This document shows, piece by piece, positions 22,278 to 33,129 of a stretch of DNA of 64,000 nt (position 1 is the first letter of the stretch; each line of letters opens with the position of its first letter). The DNA is from Isoetes taiwanensis. Lineage: Eukaryota > Streptophyta > Lycopodiopsida > Isoetales > Isoetaceae. The notes under the pieces were generated by a model, which was given only the letters and a program-made list of their open reading frames with translations, did no database searches and was not told the origin of the DNA. The stretch covers positions 10,470,725 to 10,534,724 of the forward strand of contig JAJEKV010000002.1 of NCBI GenBank assembly GCA_021234155.1, read 5' to 3'. The position numbers and the translations under genes are program-made.

Positions 22278-23937
22278 CTAGAGCAAACTTGAAGGCCTTA
22301 AAAACCAAGGCGGGAGGGGAAAGCAATAATTATTGAGGCCGTGCCAGTTCTGAGCAAAAGCATCTGGGGGAAAGGCCGAACAAGGTGACAAATGCCAGCA
22401 ATTAAAGTTTGGTAAACGGTGGTTGTCGAAGTTCGCAAAGCGGTCCCAATCATGAGGGCCCCAAGCAAACTCAATAAGGCGAAAGGCTAAGTCCGTCAAA
22501 CTATAATCATCGTACTCTTCAAGCTTGGAAAGGTAATCTGCCCATTGGTTTAGGGTACGGGGTATCCAGGCCGGTTTCAGGACAAGCTGATGTCTTAAGC
22601 ACAAGGAAAAAATCTTGACGCACAACAGATGTAGGTTGGGGACCCGAGAGCCACCTCTAGACAGGATAAAGAAAGCATTCAAATTACCGCCATAAGCTAT
22701 GATAGATCGCCCCCGAAGAGAAGCGGCATGATGGTTCAGAAAGTGAAGAAGGCAAGACAGCTCGCGGAAGGTTGAAGACATAGATTGTTCAAGAGGGGTA
22801 AACTGCCCTGAGAGACTGGCAAGATCACGAGCTTCGGACACCCAAGCACCCCAGCCAGAGCCACTAGCATCATAAAAGAGGGAAACCACCAGGTGAAAGG
22901 ACTCCCAAATATGGGCAGAGTTAAGTAGGTCAAACCAAATCACCCAAGCTCGATCTCTCGCCATAGCTAAATGGGACAGAGGCACCATCCGCCCCCAAGA
23001 GGTAATGGCGCATGTGGCAAAACAGTGGAAGGAGAGGATCTTGCAAAATGGCCCAAAGACTAGACTCGGCAGGAGGTGATCATACCCAAGAAAGAGGCGA
23101 AGTTTGGCGAAGCTTTGACCAGTGGCAGCCGCTAAGGCCATGGGCAAGGTCCAAAAACTTAGTACGACGCGAGGGAGCTATGGAGAGAAGACCAGACTGA
23201 GCGTTGACGACAAACCCTAAGAACTTGGCCTCGTGAGAAGGTAGCAGCTGACATTTATGAAGGGCAACGACGAAACCGGCCGACTCAAAATCGGCAAGCA
23301 CTAGCCGCCAGTGGTCGAGAAGGAGGAGGGTCTACAAGCGAAGAAGTCATCAACATAAGGAATGCAGCACAAATCATGGACCGCCATCGCTTGACGAGCT
23401 GACGCATGACTTTGGTGAACACAAAGCAGGCGGTGAAGAGGCCGAAAGGCAAGGATGTGAACATGAGCCATCAAAGGAGAAACCCAAATACGTCCAAAAC
23501 TGAGGGTTAATGTCAATGTGGTGATAACCCGAATGCAAATCTAAAGTAAAAATATGGTCACCCGGTCGGACGGTCAAGGCTATGCTACTGATAGTCTCAT
23601 AGCAAAAGGAGGTTTGAGCCAGAAAGGTATTGAGATGGCGCAAGTCGAGGATGAGACGCAGCTTGTTGTTGGCTTTGGGCACCACTCCCAGGGGCGAGCA
23701 GAAAAAAGGCTTGTGCTCGAAAACAATAGCGTAATCCAAACAGATCAAGTCCTCCGATAGCGAGAGCGGACAAAAAGCAAAATTTCTCTTGCAAAGCGTA
23801 ATCGGATGATTGGGGCTAGACCAAGGGTGGGGGAGGGGAAGAATGCCAAGGCGAGCATAACCATTCCGGATCCAATCTAACACCATAGCGTAAGTACAAA
23901 AGGACCCGCCAAAAATCAAAGCAATGCCGCAGCGCAT
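22278..23937 (-). pseudogene. DIRS-like reverse transcriptase and RNase H
   Basis: Four overlapping minus-strand frames (23374-23937, 23301-23516, 23080-23301, 22278-23147) give one RT-RNase H region in order. RT motifs are LRLILDLRHLN, FTLDLHSGYHHIDI (motif A with the catalytic Asp) and YVDDFF (motif C). RNase H has FYDASGSGWGAW (Asp), RELSCLLHFL (Glu) and the conserved NQWADYLSK end. The usual Asp before the next helix is replaced, the site reading AYGGNLNAFF. After it comes DWDRFANFDNHRLP, a block characteristic of DIRS and Ngaro elements. Three frameshifts (near 23500, 23320 and 23145) prevent a continuous protein. Confidence 0.88.
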
Positions 23938-24820
23938 GCCGGAGAAAGGTAGTAGGGGGAGGGGGCCCCAAGTTCAAAAAACAACAAAAAGACAAAGCGA
24001 CATCAAGCTAGCCAAAGAAAAAATGAAACCTAACTTTTAGGGGTCCAAGATAGGGGAAAGAAAAAGAACCCGAATCAACACAAAGGGCGACCTACGACTA
24101 ACAAGCAATGTGTGCGAAAACCAAGCGTAGACTAGGTGAAAACAAAGGAGGGCAAAACCTGACCCATAGCCCACGCAAACAAGGAGAACCCAACAAAGGA
24201 GGGGAGACTGAACCCTAGCTACCCCTAAGACAAACAAAACGGGGGCACCCAACAAAAGATAACGCGACCATGCAAAAGGGCAACCCAAGAAAAATGGGCC
24301 GAGCGACGGGCCAACAGACTCAAGGGGAACAAACTAGGCACCATGCAGCAAAACCCCATGCGTACAAGGAGGGATGACTAAGCAACGTTCGAAGAGGAAT
24401 AACTACAAAAATGGTCGTTCTATCAAACCCCATGCGCACAAGGAGGGACGATTAAGCAACGTTCACATTGAGACAATGCAAATAGAGACGTGTAACACCC
24501 AACGCGACTTATCAAGGCTAACAAACGTGGGGAACACACAACCTCAAAGAATACAACATGGGCGAAGTACAAACCGCATACCAAATGAAGGGGGCCAACA
24601 AAAAATGATAGGGGACTAAGCAAAACCAATTGAAATGAAAAAAGGGAGACACGAAACACCCAATGCACATTAACCAAGCTAGGCCACCCCCAAACACGTG
24701 CCACATGCAACTAAGAAATTCAACGTCAAGCAAGGGGCACCAAGACAAACCACACTCAAATTATCAACTAAACAAAAAAAAAAACAACTATGAATAGCAG
24801 CCAACGTTCATAAAGTCGAT

Positions 24821-25588
24821 TCAAGGGTTAGCTACAGATGGGCCCGTGCCGGGAAAACCAGGTTTATAAAACAAAGCATTGGTTGGGTTAAAATTTGATA
24901 GTTTGGTCTGCTGGGGGCTAGGGGATAATAAAAGTCTTGCAGGACAAGCAGCCGCACGATAATCCGGTCTCTGACAAATGAAACACAACAAAGGATTAGC
25001 GGAGGATCTCTTCTTGGAGTTTTTGGGGTCCCATTCCATGGCCAACTTCCGAGCAGCACGAAGCCTCTTATCATCATCACTAAGTTGGACCAGATCACCC
25101 AATTCATAGCAATCAGCAACTTTAGACCCTTCACGGTCCCTAATGAACACAATCTGCTTCCTGTTACGTACCAATGTATTACCTTTATCAAACAACTGCT
25201 TGACTGGGGGCTCCAAAGCCTTCTGAAGCCGGAGCTTGCTCTCCAAATTTGAAAACACATCTTCTACCTCATTCAAGAAATCAAACTGCTTCATGTTGCC
25301 CTCGAACTTCAAGGCAGGTGTGCGACTCTTCTTGCTCTTATGCTCAACATCCTCCTGCAACGCTGAAATCTTAGCCTCCAAATCCGCCAAATAATCTGTC
25401 TTCGCATTGGCCAGCCGAACTTCCATGGCCCTTGCCCACGCCCGGGCTTCAGCAAGATCCGGGGCAGCTGTTACAGGTGGGGCAGCTGTTGCAGGTGGAG
25501 CAGCTGGGGCAGGAGGGGCACTCGATGGGCCAGCCTCATCACGACTCTCCAAGGGTCGCTTACCAAGCCTAGTGCTTCCACGAGTCAT
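24821..25588 (-). CDS. Gag-like protein of the DIRS-like element
   Basis: An uninterrupted 255-codon frame starting at ATG 25588 on the minus strand. The N-terminus is basic, then comes an Ala/Pro-rich low-complexity stretch (about residues 18-48), a probable coiled coil (about 50-90, ending in VEHKSKKSRTPALKFEGN), and near the C-terminus a degenerate Cys knuckle, CFICQRPDYRAAACP. Its position upstream of the RT and its composition fit the first ORF of DIRS-like elements, which encodes a nucleic-acid-binding particle protein. It is the only uninterrupted frame of the element. It is separated from the RT frame by about 880 bases without a recognisable domain. Confidence 0.65.
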   Translation of the reverse strand: MTRGSTRLGKRPLESRDEAGPSSAPPAPAAPPATAAPPVTAAPDLAEARAWARAMEVRLANAKTDYLADLEAKISALQEDVEHKSKKSRTPALKFEGNMKQFDFLNEVEDVFSNLESKLRLQKALEPPVKQLFDKGNTLVRNRKQIVFIRDREGSKVADCYELGDLVQLSDDDKRLRAARKLAMEWDPKNSKKRSSANPLLCFICQRPDYRAAACPARLLLSPSPQQTKLSNFNPTNALFYKPGFPGTGPSVANP

Positions 25589-26150
25589 CTATCAAGCCAA
25601 TCCGTCAGTACAACAACAAGACAATAACTAAGAACCTGTAAATAGGCAGAGAACTGGCACCGAAACTCAAGCTGTGGAGCTAGACCAGCTACAAGGCAAA
25701 CACAAGAGACAGAGCAGAAAGGGAAGGATGGAACACACAAACATCGAGAAACAGCCAAACTCTTGAAACTTGGAGCAGCAAAACTGAGGACACCAACACA
25801 GAGGCCGGAATCCTGAGACCGAGAAGGGGGGGGAGGGGGGGGGCTCCAACTCGCAGAGAAGGGCAAGCGTACCAGGACTAAAGCAAGCCAGCAGATCAGT
25901 CAAGAAGCCCGATGAGGCTGCAGAGCCGGCAGGTTCAAGGGGGGAACTGGGGAAACTAAGAACGAACAGGGAGCAGAGCAAGGTGGGCCGGGTCTACCCA
26001 GAGAAACCCTGTAACTGTAAAAAAGAGGAATAGAAACAAGAATCAACTCACGAATTGACAGAATTCGAAATAGGCTCCAAGGCAACCAGGTATGGGCAGC
26101 GCCTAAGCAGGGTCGGCCAGCTACTGGCTATGCACTGAAGCGAGGCTGCA

Positions 26151-26390
26151 CCCCGGGGGATCAACTTTGATCAGCATATAACCCATGAGAGTTCAACGGA
26201 GGGGTGTTTTTTGGACCATTTGTGTATGTATACTTAGGGGTTAGGGGTGTTTTTAGGCACTGATTTGGAGCATTATCTATACATAGAGGGGTCAAATTGC
26301 TTTTTAAAATTGCGTATACAAGGGGGGTTTTTTGCTACCCTTCGAACGCAGATGCCATACCCCCCTTATGTATAAGTGCATCCCCCGGGG
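26151..26390. mobile_element. 240-bp MITE inside the DIRS-like leader, 6-bp target duplication
   Basis: The element starts CCCCGGGGGATCAACTT and ends in the inverted near-copy AAGTGCATCCCCCGGGG. It is flanked by GCTGCA on both sides (26145-26150 and 26391-26396). Its inside is AT-rich with several G runs, unlike the GC-rich host element, and it has no coding capacity. The superfamily is not clear from a 6-bp duplication. Confidence 0.8.
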
Positions 26391-27103
26391 GCTGCACAAG
26401 GCTGCACATGAGAAATCAGAGATCACAAACAAAAAACCAGACACAGGTCAATCCCGCAGAGCCGAAACTGCCAAGCTAACAGAGAACTACAACAAAAATC
26501 CTACCAGGAGGAACCCGCCCAATCGTAGCCAGGCTGAGCAGGCCGGGTCTAAACATGCAGGAAAGGGAACTGAAAGACCGGCCAAGTAGCTAAGCATCCG
26601 GCCAAGCGGCTAAGCAGAATCCGGCCAGCAGGCCAATCCGTTCCAACAGGGGACGCAACAGAGAAACTATGGGAAGCAGGAGAACTATGGGAAGCAGGAA
26701 GGCTACTCTGCAGGACGAAATTGGACACAAGGAAACGAAGGGCGGCAAACTAACGGGCACAAGGCGCCCACCAGAAGAAGCCTGCCTGCAACCAAACCGA
26801 CTGAAGAGGGACTCCGCTAGATCCACACTGGCCAAGGAACGACGAGCAAGGCCTACACGGTAGAGGGTTCAAAGCCGAAACACCAGGGAGGAACCAAACC
26901 AGACTTATGGCAAAGCACCACAACAAGCCGCATCCAGGGACGCCCCAACGCCCACGAACCATCCATAGTCCCAGCAGCTGGGGAGGCGCCATAGGAAGGC
27001 GATCTCCAACCTGAGACCTGAGGGAGATCTAACCAGCAGGGCACGCTCAGCCAAACATATCGAAAACACAGCGACGTACCTGGGGAGGAGTGCTACCGTC
27101 ACT

Positions 27104-27231
27104 AAGAGGAGGCGACGAAGGGAGAGACGCTCTAAGACGGCTGATGGGGAAATCCAAGAGGGGGTATGATATAAATACACGAAGGGGGGAAGACACCTCA
27201 ACTAGACTCAAGAAGCGGATTTATCTGCTTA
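27104..27231 (-). repeat. DIRS-like element, upstream direct repeat
   Basis: This is the second copy of the 127-bp direct repeat. On the minus strand it begins TAAGCAGATAAATCCGCTTC and forms the 5' end of the element. The DNA to its right becomes AT-rich immediately. Confidence 0.9.
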
Positions 27232-27239
27232 CATAAAAA

Positions 27240-28489
27240 ATGATTGTTAAAATGAACAAGTTCTATTTTGGTGTTCATCATTATAGTGGATGTAAAGGTA
27301 GCAACGGTGAAAATTGGAAAATGTAATGCATGCACATACATAGTATTCATACTGAAGATAATGGCTAAAGCTACTACTGTCATGTTTGTGGTGCATGTCC
27401 ATTACAAAGATTACATGTAACTTCGTTGCGTGCATTGCGTGTTGTTTGGAGTTGTTATTGCGCCTTTTTGGTAAAGAATATTAAATGTTAAATGGTTAGG
27501 AGATTGTTATGCTTGATATGAAAATCAATGAGCATTTAATACTTTAACCGATAATTGTTTTCCGTCTTTTATTCGTGATAGCATCATAGTCCTGGGGTGA
27601 ATGACCTTTTCACAAACATTATTGCATTGCCTTCTATTGTGAAGCTTTGGATTTTGTGTCTTGCCATGGCATATGCTAGTGCAAATGGGAATGTTCTATT
27701 GAAGAGGGACTTGGGCTCTTGATGTCTGTATTCAACCAACGTTTGCTTGTGCATATGTTGGAGGGAGTTGTCAATGTGGACCATAATGCCTTTTGCTTCT
27801 TTTGTTTATTCATCTGTCCCTACGTATGTGACCATGCCTATTGTTCAACTATTTGAAATGGTTCTTGGCTTCAGAAAACCCACAAACGCATCAATCTACA
27901 CCTTCTGCCTCTGCCCTCGGGATCCCTGATCCCCCCACAGTGTTATAGTCTTCCCTGAAGACTTAGATTGATGTTAGCAATCAGAGATTAGCTCAGGAAT
28001 AGCTCTTGCTTACAGTATGCTCTCCCCTTTAAGAAAATATGGGTCTTATATACAGAGCCCCAAACTGGGATATGAAGGGCTCCCCTTGAAGCCCAAGGGC
28101 AGATTTGACCAAATCGATCTGTCTACTGGCTTCTAGATCCCTCCTAGGATCAAATCGATGCCTCAAAAGGCAGGTCCAGGAGGCTGCCTGCGCCACAGTC
28201 CAGCCCGATGGCTGTTGGCTTGCCCATCTAATCGAGCCATGCCACCTCACCCATTAATGGAGGGATTTATTTGCATAGCTAATGATTTTTAATTTACTTT
28301 ACCTTGCCCGATCTATTTAACATGTTCATCATATACCTCCCCCTTTTAAATCCTTGGTCCCCAAGGATTGTGGGAGTATATTTCGAAACCCATTCTCTGG
28401 GTCACCTCGTGACCATGGTTTCGTAACTCATAGTTTGCGGATGCCCTTACTTGCCATCCCTGATGCAAGCCCATAATTTGTTGTACTAG
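27240..28489. other. Probable LTR-retrotransposon remnant without coding frames
   Basis: No gene is recognised from 27240 to 27940. From 27940 to 28489 the minus strand reads as the downstream end of a gypsy chromovirus: the sequence following the chromodomain fragment ends in an Arg/Gly-rich frame (KDLKGGG-like, about 28335-28360) and runs into non-coding sequence that may be LTR. The LTR ends were not located. Confidence 0.4.
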
Positions 28490-28639
28490 GTAACTAACCT
28501 CATGTTGACTCAGCTAATCTTTCTGTAACCTCCACGGATTTTGAGTTACATGAGGGGTTTGCTGCACGTACTCTTCACTCTCCCATGTGGCCTTGGAGAG
28601 TGATTGACCTCGCCACAAGATCAAGTACTTTGCAATATC
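28490..28639 (-). pseudogene. Chromodomain fragment of a Ty3/gypsy chromovirus
   Basis: The minus strand encodes AKYLILWRGQSLSKATWESEE, the core of a chromodomain of the kind carried at the integrase C-terminus of plant chromoviruses, where it targets chromatin. The upstream integrase is missing. The fragment stops at the fold-back element beginning at 28640. It is a separate lineage from the integrase in the 4.8-kb array, as the wording of its chromodomain differs. Confidence 0.7.
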
Positions 28640-29075
28640 CCACATAAATCCCATTAACATTAATGAGCACAAACCATTACATTTAAGATGTTAAAATTAA
28701 AATCCCCCTTAGACCCCCTTTGGTTTGGGTGCATATTCACACGGGGGGTCACTCCGGGCAACGAGAGCCTTCGGATGGGCATATATGCCTTATATTCCTT
28801 GATGTGGACCGTAGATAGCGTTCCTCGTTTGTGGGGTATCCTTGTATGAATTTTTGTATATTGTATGCTTAGGTGTGCAAAATACTATAAGATTTCAGTT
28901 AATATACTATAAGGTGTGAATTTGATAATGCATATAATATAATTTAAGGGCTCTCGCGCCCCACGTGACCCCGCGGTGAATATGCACCCAAACCAAAGGG
29001 GGTCTAAGGGGATTTTAATTTTAACATCTTAAATGTAATGGTTTGTGCTCATTAATGTTAATGGGATTTATGTGG
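28640..29075. mobile_element. Fold-back element with ~100-bp near-perfect inverted repeats
   Basis: Left arm 28640-28740 and right arm 28976-29075 are reverse complements with a single one-base length difference (C5 versus C4). A weaker inverted match continues inward to about 28772 and 28945, so arms of ~130 bases enclose a ~170-base AT-rich centre. A flanking target duplication could not be defined. It carries no coding frame and lies directly against the chromodomain fragment. Confidence 0.85.
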
Positions 29076-29352
29076 TGGTTGTTATATGTATATAAGAAAA
29101 AAAAAATTTTGGGCCCTTCTGCCCTAAGAAAAAAAAAACATAATTAATATTTGAGTTGAACAAATCATGAATGTATAAATTATAGAAATGAAGTCATTGC
29201 ATGGAACTCAAAACCCAATTTATGCAACATCAATATGAAATATGAGCTACAATGTAACAAAATGTTTAAGGAGGAAAACATTGGCAAGTATTTAACCATG
29301 AAGAAATACCACAAGTTTGATCCTAAGCATATGTTGCAAATGGTCCATAGTT

Positions 29353-29446
29353 GTGATTCTTTAGAGCATGCACTCCCAAATCATGTCTTAATTTCTGCCT
29401 TCTCATCTTTAGAGCATGCACTCCCAAATCATGTCTTAATTTCTCG
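29353..29446. repeat. Tandem duplication of 44 bases
   Basis: The stretch TTTAGAGCATGCACTCCCAA onward is present twice (about 29359-29396 and 29409-29446) with a period of 50 bases. It sits inside an open frame (29235-29747, plus) that otherwise has no recognisable family. Confidence 0.7.
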
Positions 29447-29845
29447 CCTTCTCACTTTCCCCGCAACCTACAAAACAGAGGCAAAGACCTTGTGGCAAAC
29501 CAACAACCCCTCAGTAACGAAATGGCCATGTGTAATTTTGGTTCCCAAGGAAGCGCTGAATGGTCCAACGATATTTGGTATTACAAAGAATTGCACACGC
29601 TTTGCGGTGAAACCTCCACTTCGAAAACAAAGCCCAAATGGATCAGTATGCCCTAGAACCAAAGAAAATCCGCCATTGAAGATCCGAATCAATTTCGGCC
29701 GACTCGCTCGACACGCCTTTCAAGACAATGCAATCGGACTCGCATAAACACCGCTTCTACATCAACGAATTCATCCGTCCAACCGGGTTTGATTTGTATC
29801 CAAGCCCCATTCACACACTCTTTCGCATTTACTCTTTCCCCTGCA

Positions 29846-30060
29846 GGTCCGCATCACGATCCTAACTTAAACCCGCATCACGATTCTTGAAGAGCACAAG
29901 GCGAGAACTAACCCAGATCACGATTCTTGAAGGGCACAAGGCGTAGAACTAACCTCGCATCACGATTCTTGAAGGGCACAAGGCGAGACTAAAATGACGC
30001 TTTGGCATGTTTTGAGCAGCCGGTGTGCCCTAACTTAACCTCGCATCACGATTCTTGAAG
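29846..30060. repeat. ~42-base tandem repeat
   Basis: The unit CGCATCACGATTCTTGAAGG followed by GCACAAGGCGAGAACTAAC occurs three times in a row (about 29873, 29915 and 29956), with partial copies at 29848 and 30041. Confidence 0.75.
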
Positions 30061-30353
30061 CAAAGAAAGAAAAGCACGTAAACCCTAAATACAAGGGTTC
30101 GATGCGCATGCCCAATTCGACTCTTTTTAAAAACCTAATAAAAAAAACATTAAAACTTTAATCGTGACCATACGATGCTGCTTCTCAAAAAAAATGAATG
30201 GCCAAGATAAGCGGCACTCTAGAAATACTGTTCAGTACACCTGGATGAATACGGCCATGAAATCATAGGAAAACCTTTGTGAATATCGTACAAAAACACA
30301 AAAAAGACCCCCTGTGATTATGCTAGATATTCGCCTCAGGAGTAACCTCAGAG

Positions 30354-31526
30354 CTAAGGGCTAGGGGTATTGTCGCTGGAGCAATTACGTTGTCCGTGGA
30401 CAATATCGCTTTCTTGTTGGCTTACATGGAAGACAGGATGCACTCCTATTTTATCTGGAAGCTCTAACTCATATGCTGTCTCATTGATCCTTCTTAACAC
30501 TTTGAAGGGTCCAGCATATCGGGGCATCAATTTGGGAATCTTTCCCTTGACTAATGGCTTCAAGGTGCCAACCTTGAGTGCCGAGGGGTAAACTATTCGT
30601 GAGAATGCATACTCACCTTCCTTGAAGGTTAACTCCCTACAATGTTTGTTGGCATTTAGCCTGGCTCGATCTTGAGCCTTCTTTAAGTTTGCCCTACACT
30701 GATATAATATGGCTTGCATATCTTCCAATATATGGATAGCCGCATCATTTTGATCCTTCTCATACAAATCCCTGATTTGTTGAAAGCGATCCCATTCTAA
30801 AGATGTTATTCCATTAATGTATTCTATTCTGGAAAGTGCATCTGCAACTGGGTTATCTTTCCAGGGGTGTGCCGAATCTCAAAGTGAAATTCATGTAAGA
30901 AATCCAACAAGTGCGCTTGTCTGGGATTTATTTTTGCTTGACATTGCAGAAATTTCAATGGTTTATGATCAGTGAACACAATAAACTTGTGTGCCTCTTT
31001 ATTGGTCCCTGACCTTAAGTAATGCCGCCAAGTTTTTAAGGCATGAACTATGGCCAACAACTCTTGTTCATATGTGGCATAGTTCTTTTCTACCGAACTT
31101 AATTTACGACTCTCGTAAGCCACAACATGCCCTTGTTGCATTAGAACTGCTCCCAGAGCTTGTCCACATGCGTCAGTATAAACTTTAAAGATAGATAGAT
31201 AGTAGTTTTAAATCCAGAATTTTCAAAATTGGTTCACTTAAAAGTAAATCCTTGATTCGTTCAAAGGACATCTTTTGCTCCTTCCCCCATAAAAAAGGTT
31301 GCCCTTTTTTAAGTAGGTCTGTAAAGGGGGCAGCCACCTTTGAAAACTTTGAAATGAATTTCCTACGCACCTCCATTTTGAGCCACATAACTTGGACATG
31401 CAATAGCAGGTTTTCTATGTATGCTACTTGGTGGGGACCCAAAAGTTTTAGCAAAAGCATAGTCTCGGCTGTTGAAGCAGAGTATTTTGGCATCGTGTGA
31501 GACTTGCAACACATAAGAACTTTCAA
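30354..31526 (-). pseudogene. Ty3/gypsy pol remnant with integrase core deleted
   Basis: On the minus strand, 31185-31526 carries the RT-connection stretch (KGQPFLWGKEQKMSFERIK). Then 30824-31141 carries RNase H motifs (SRKLSSVEKNYATYEQELL and FTDHKPLKFL), and 30354-30767 carries the post-integrase tail ([20 protein letters not shown] and HPVFHVSQ). The zinc finger and DDE core expected between RNase H and the tail are missing, so this is an internally deleted, inactive copy. Confidence 0.85.
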
Positions 31527-31735
31527 GAGTTTGTCCTGAAAGCTGGTCTAGATTTCTTCCCACTTGGTGGGGACCCAAAAGTCTTAGCAGGCTGTAAGTT
31601 ATCTGGACGTAAGAAGTGCTTAATATGCTGGATTAACCATTTCCTTTCTGAAAGACAGTTTTGCAGAATGGCTGGCTATGTTATTCTTTGTAGCTGGTCT
31701 GATCAAATAAATTCGGGTTATGCTGATATTTACAG

Positions 31736-31983
31736 GGGATGGCATCACTAATGGTTGAAAGCACATCAAAGATGCTTGACAATTGGGAGGCAATAATTGA
31801 TTCATCAAAAGGCAGTGCAGAAATAGATGTTAATTATCATCTGAGTGTGGTAACATCAGACATAATATGTAGGACAGCATTTGGAAGCGGGCACAATGAG
31901 GGAAGAATGGTGCTGCAACATCTGCACTCTCTGCAAAAAGTTTTTGCTCTTTCTAACCGCTATCTCTGGATGCCATGCACCAG
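31736..31983 (+). pseudogene. Cytochrome P450 exon fragment, CYP72-clan-like
   Basis: An exon-like block between an acceptor (TTTACAG, ending 31735) and a donor (GTTGGA, 31984) encodes MVESTSKMLDNWEA, then EIDVNYHLSVVTSDIICRTA, then a FALSNRYLWMP end. These match the helix C-E region of CYP72-clan P450s, whose members hydroxylate hormones and other small lipophiles at the endoplasmic reticulum. A second weak P450-like piece follows at about 32110-32260 (TRDQIKAIII, then an ATISWVCSAW I-helix-like stretch) with stops. No haem-binding Cys motif is seen, so this is a remnant rather than a gene. Confidence 0.6.
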
Positions 31984-32432
31984 GTTGGATCCTTCATCAT
32001 CTTGTGGCCACGTTCAACTGTCTTTAGAAGATGCTCCCTTATAAAATTCAACTGTTTATTCTTGTTGGCATAGTTAAATGCTTAAAAAATAAGGGGTTTC
32101 TCGCCTCAGGTCTGGACATCAGAAATTAAAGTTACACGAGATCAGATTAAGGCTATTATCATAAATTCTTTATATCCATTGCAGCTGGGTCAGTACATTT
32201 GCTGCTGCTACAATAAGCTGGGTCTGCTCCGCATGGCAGCAGCATGCATGACTGTTCTAAGATAGCTTTGATAGTTTTGATAGCTTAAAGATAAAATATA
32301 TTAACAGTTCTAAATTGCTGACTTCAAAAGCACCCAAAGCTGACTTCAAAACACTTACCAGCACGAATTTCCATTGGAACAATAAATAATGTACTCAGAA
32401 ATATCATTCCTAACAATAAAAAATGTACTCAC

Positions 32433-32916
32433 ATTTTCTTTTGATAAAAAATTGAAGGTAACAGACTTGGCCCTATGCCCACATAAGTCTTCTTCGCTGT
32501 CCTCATCATGATCTGCTTCACTGTTGTCACCATTAAGATCTTTGGCCTTCGTTAAACTAGATGAACCTCCCACTCTTATGAGCACTAGTAGAGTCATCAG
32601 CTCCTATCATAATGCTGCCTGCCCTCTCCCTAATCCATGGACTCAACAATTCAGATAGAGAAGCAATTTGATCAAGAATTTGCTCCTGAGTCAATGCATC
32701 ATCTGTATGCTTCGAACTCCGATCATTTTTTGGACCAGCATCTGATTTCTTGGATCGTTTTGATTTGCTACGGTTCCCATATTGAATCAAGAAAAACTCT
32801 TGGGAATTACTGATCTCTGCAGTTTCTGATGCTCTAGACCTGGATTTCAACTTGGAGTGCTTCGATTTGCTGCTGGAAGTGAGTCCTGCTGAGGTCTCTT
32901 TTCTGGCAGAACCCAT
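32433..32916 (-). pseudogene. Unrecognised Lys/Ser-rich nuclear-type protein, frameshifted
   Basis: From ATG at 32916 the minus strand encodes a Ser/Lys-rich N-terminus (SKSKHSKLKSRSRASETAE and KSKRSKKSD, possible nuclear localisation signals), then TQEQILDQIASLSELLSPWI, then, in a second frame from about 32575, an acidic stretch (NGDNSEADHDEDSEEDLCGH) and SVTFNFLSKEN before a GTGAGT donor at 32432. One frameshift separates the parts. I do not recognise the family. It could be a host gene truncated next to the CACTA element. Confidence 0.35.
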
Positions 32917-33129
32917 GGTTTATGGTTTGAAGGGATGCACAGATGGAGTGAACCGACGAGGCAATTGGAGATAAGGCACTCATTCAGCCTTGGATTAAGG
33001 ATTATATGCATCCAAGCCATCCTGAAATCGTGCCTAAACATATGCATTCTAAATTCGTAATTCATACACCGTTTAAACCCATTCTTATAAAACATAAGCA
33101 AATCTTATCCTTCAGATAACACATACGAT

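Larger units (their letters stand above)
20760..27231 (-). mobile_element. DIRS-order (tyrosine-recombinase) retrotransposon, decayed
   Basis: On the minus strand the order is 127-bp repeat (27231-27104), long leader, gag-like frame, reverse transcriptase, RNase H, tyrosine recombinase, then a second direct copy of the repeat (20882-20760). A tyrosine recombinase placed after RT-RNase H, with no aspartic protease and no DDE integrase visible, defines the DIRS order (DIRS, PAT, Ngaro families). The sequence left of 20760, down to about 20350, is GC-rich like the element and may also belong to it. At least five frameshifts separate the coding pieces, so this copy is unlikely to be active unless many are sequencing errors. 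Base composition is clearly more GC-rich than the flanks. Confidence 0.85.

Noticed and set aside
20760-27231. Ordinary LTR retrotransposon with 127-bp LTRs
   Set aside because: No DDE integrase or aspartic protease is visible. A tyrosine recombinase follows RNase H, and the direct repeats lack the TG..CA ends of LTRs.
28640-29075. Target-site duplication for the fold-back element
   Set aside because: Several short matches outside the arms were tried, but none is longer than expected by chance, so its exact ends remain undefined.
29235-29747. Plus-strand open frame of 170 codons as a gene
   Set aside because: It contains a 50-base-period tandem duplication that happens to be in frame and has no family resemblance, and its surroundings are repeats.
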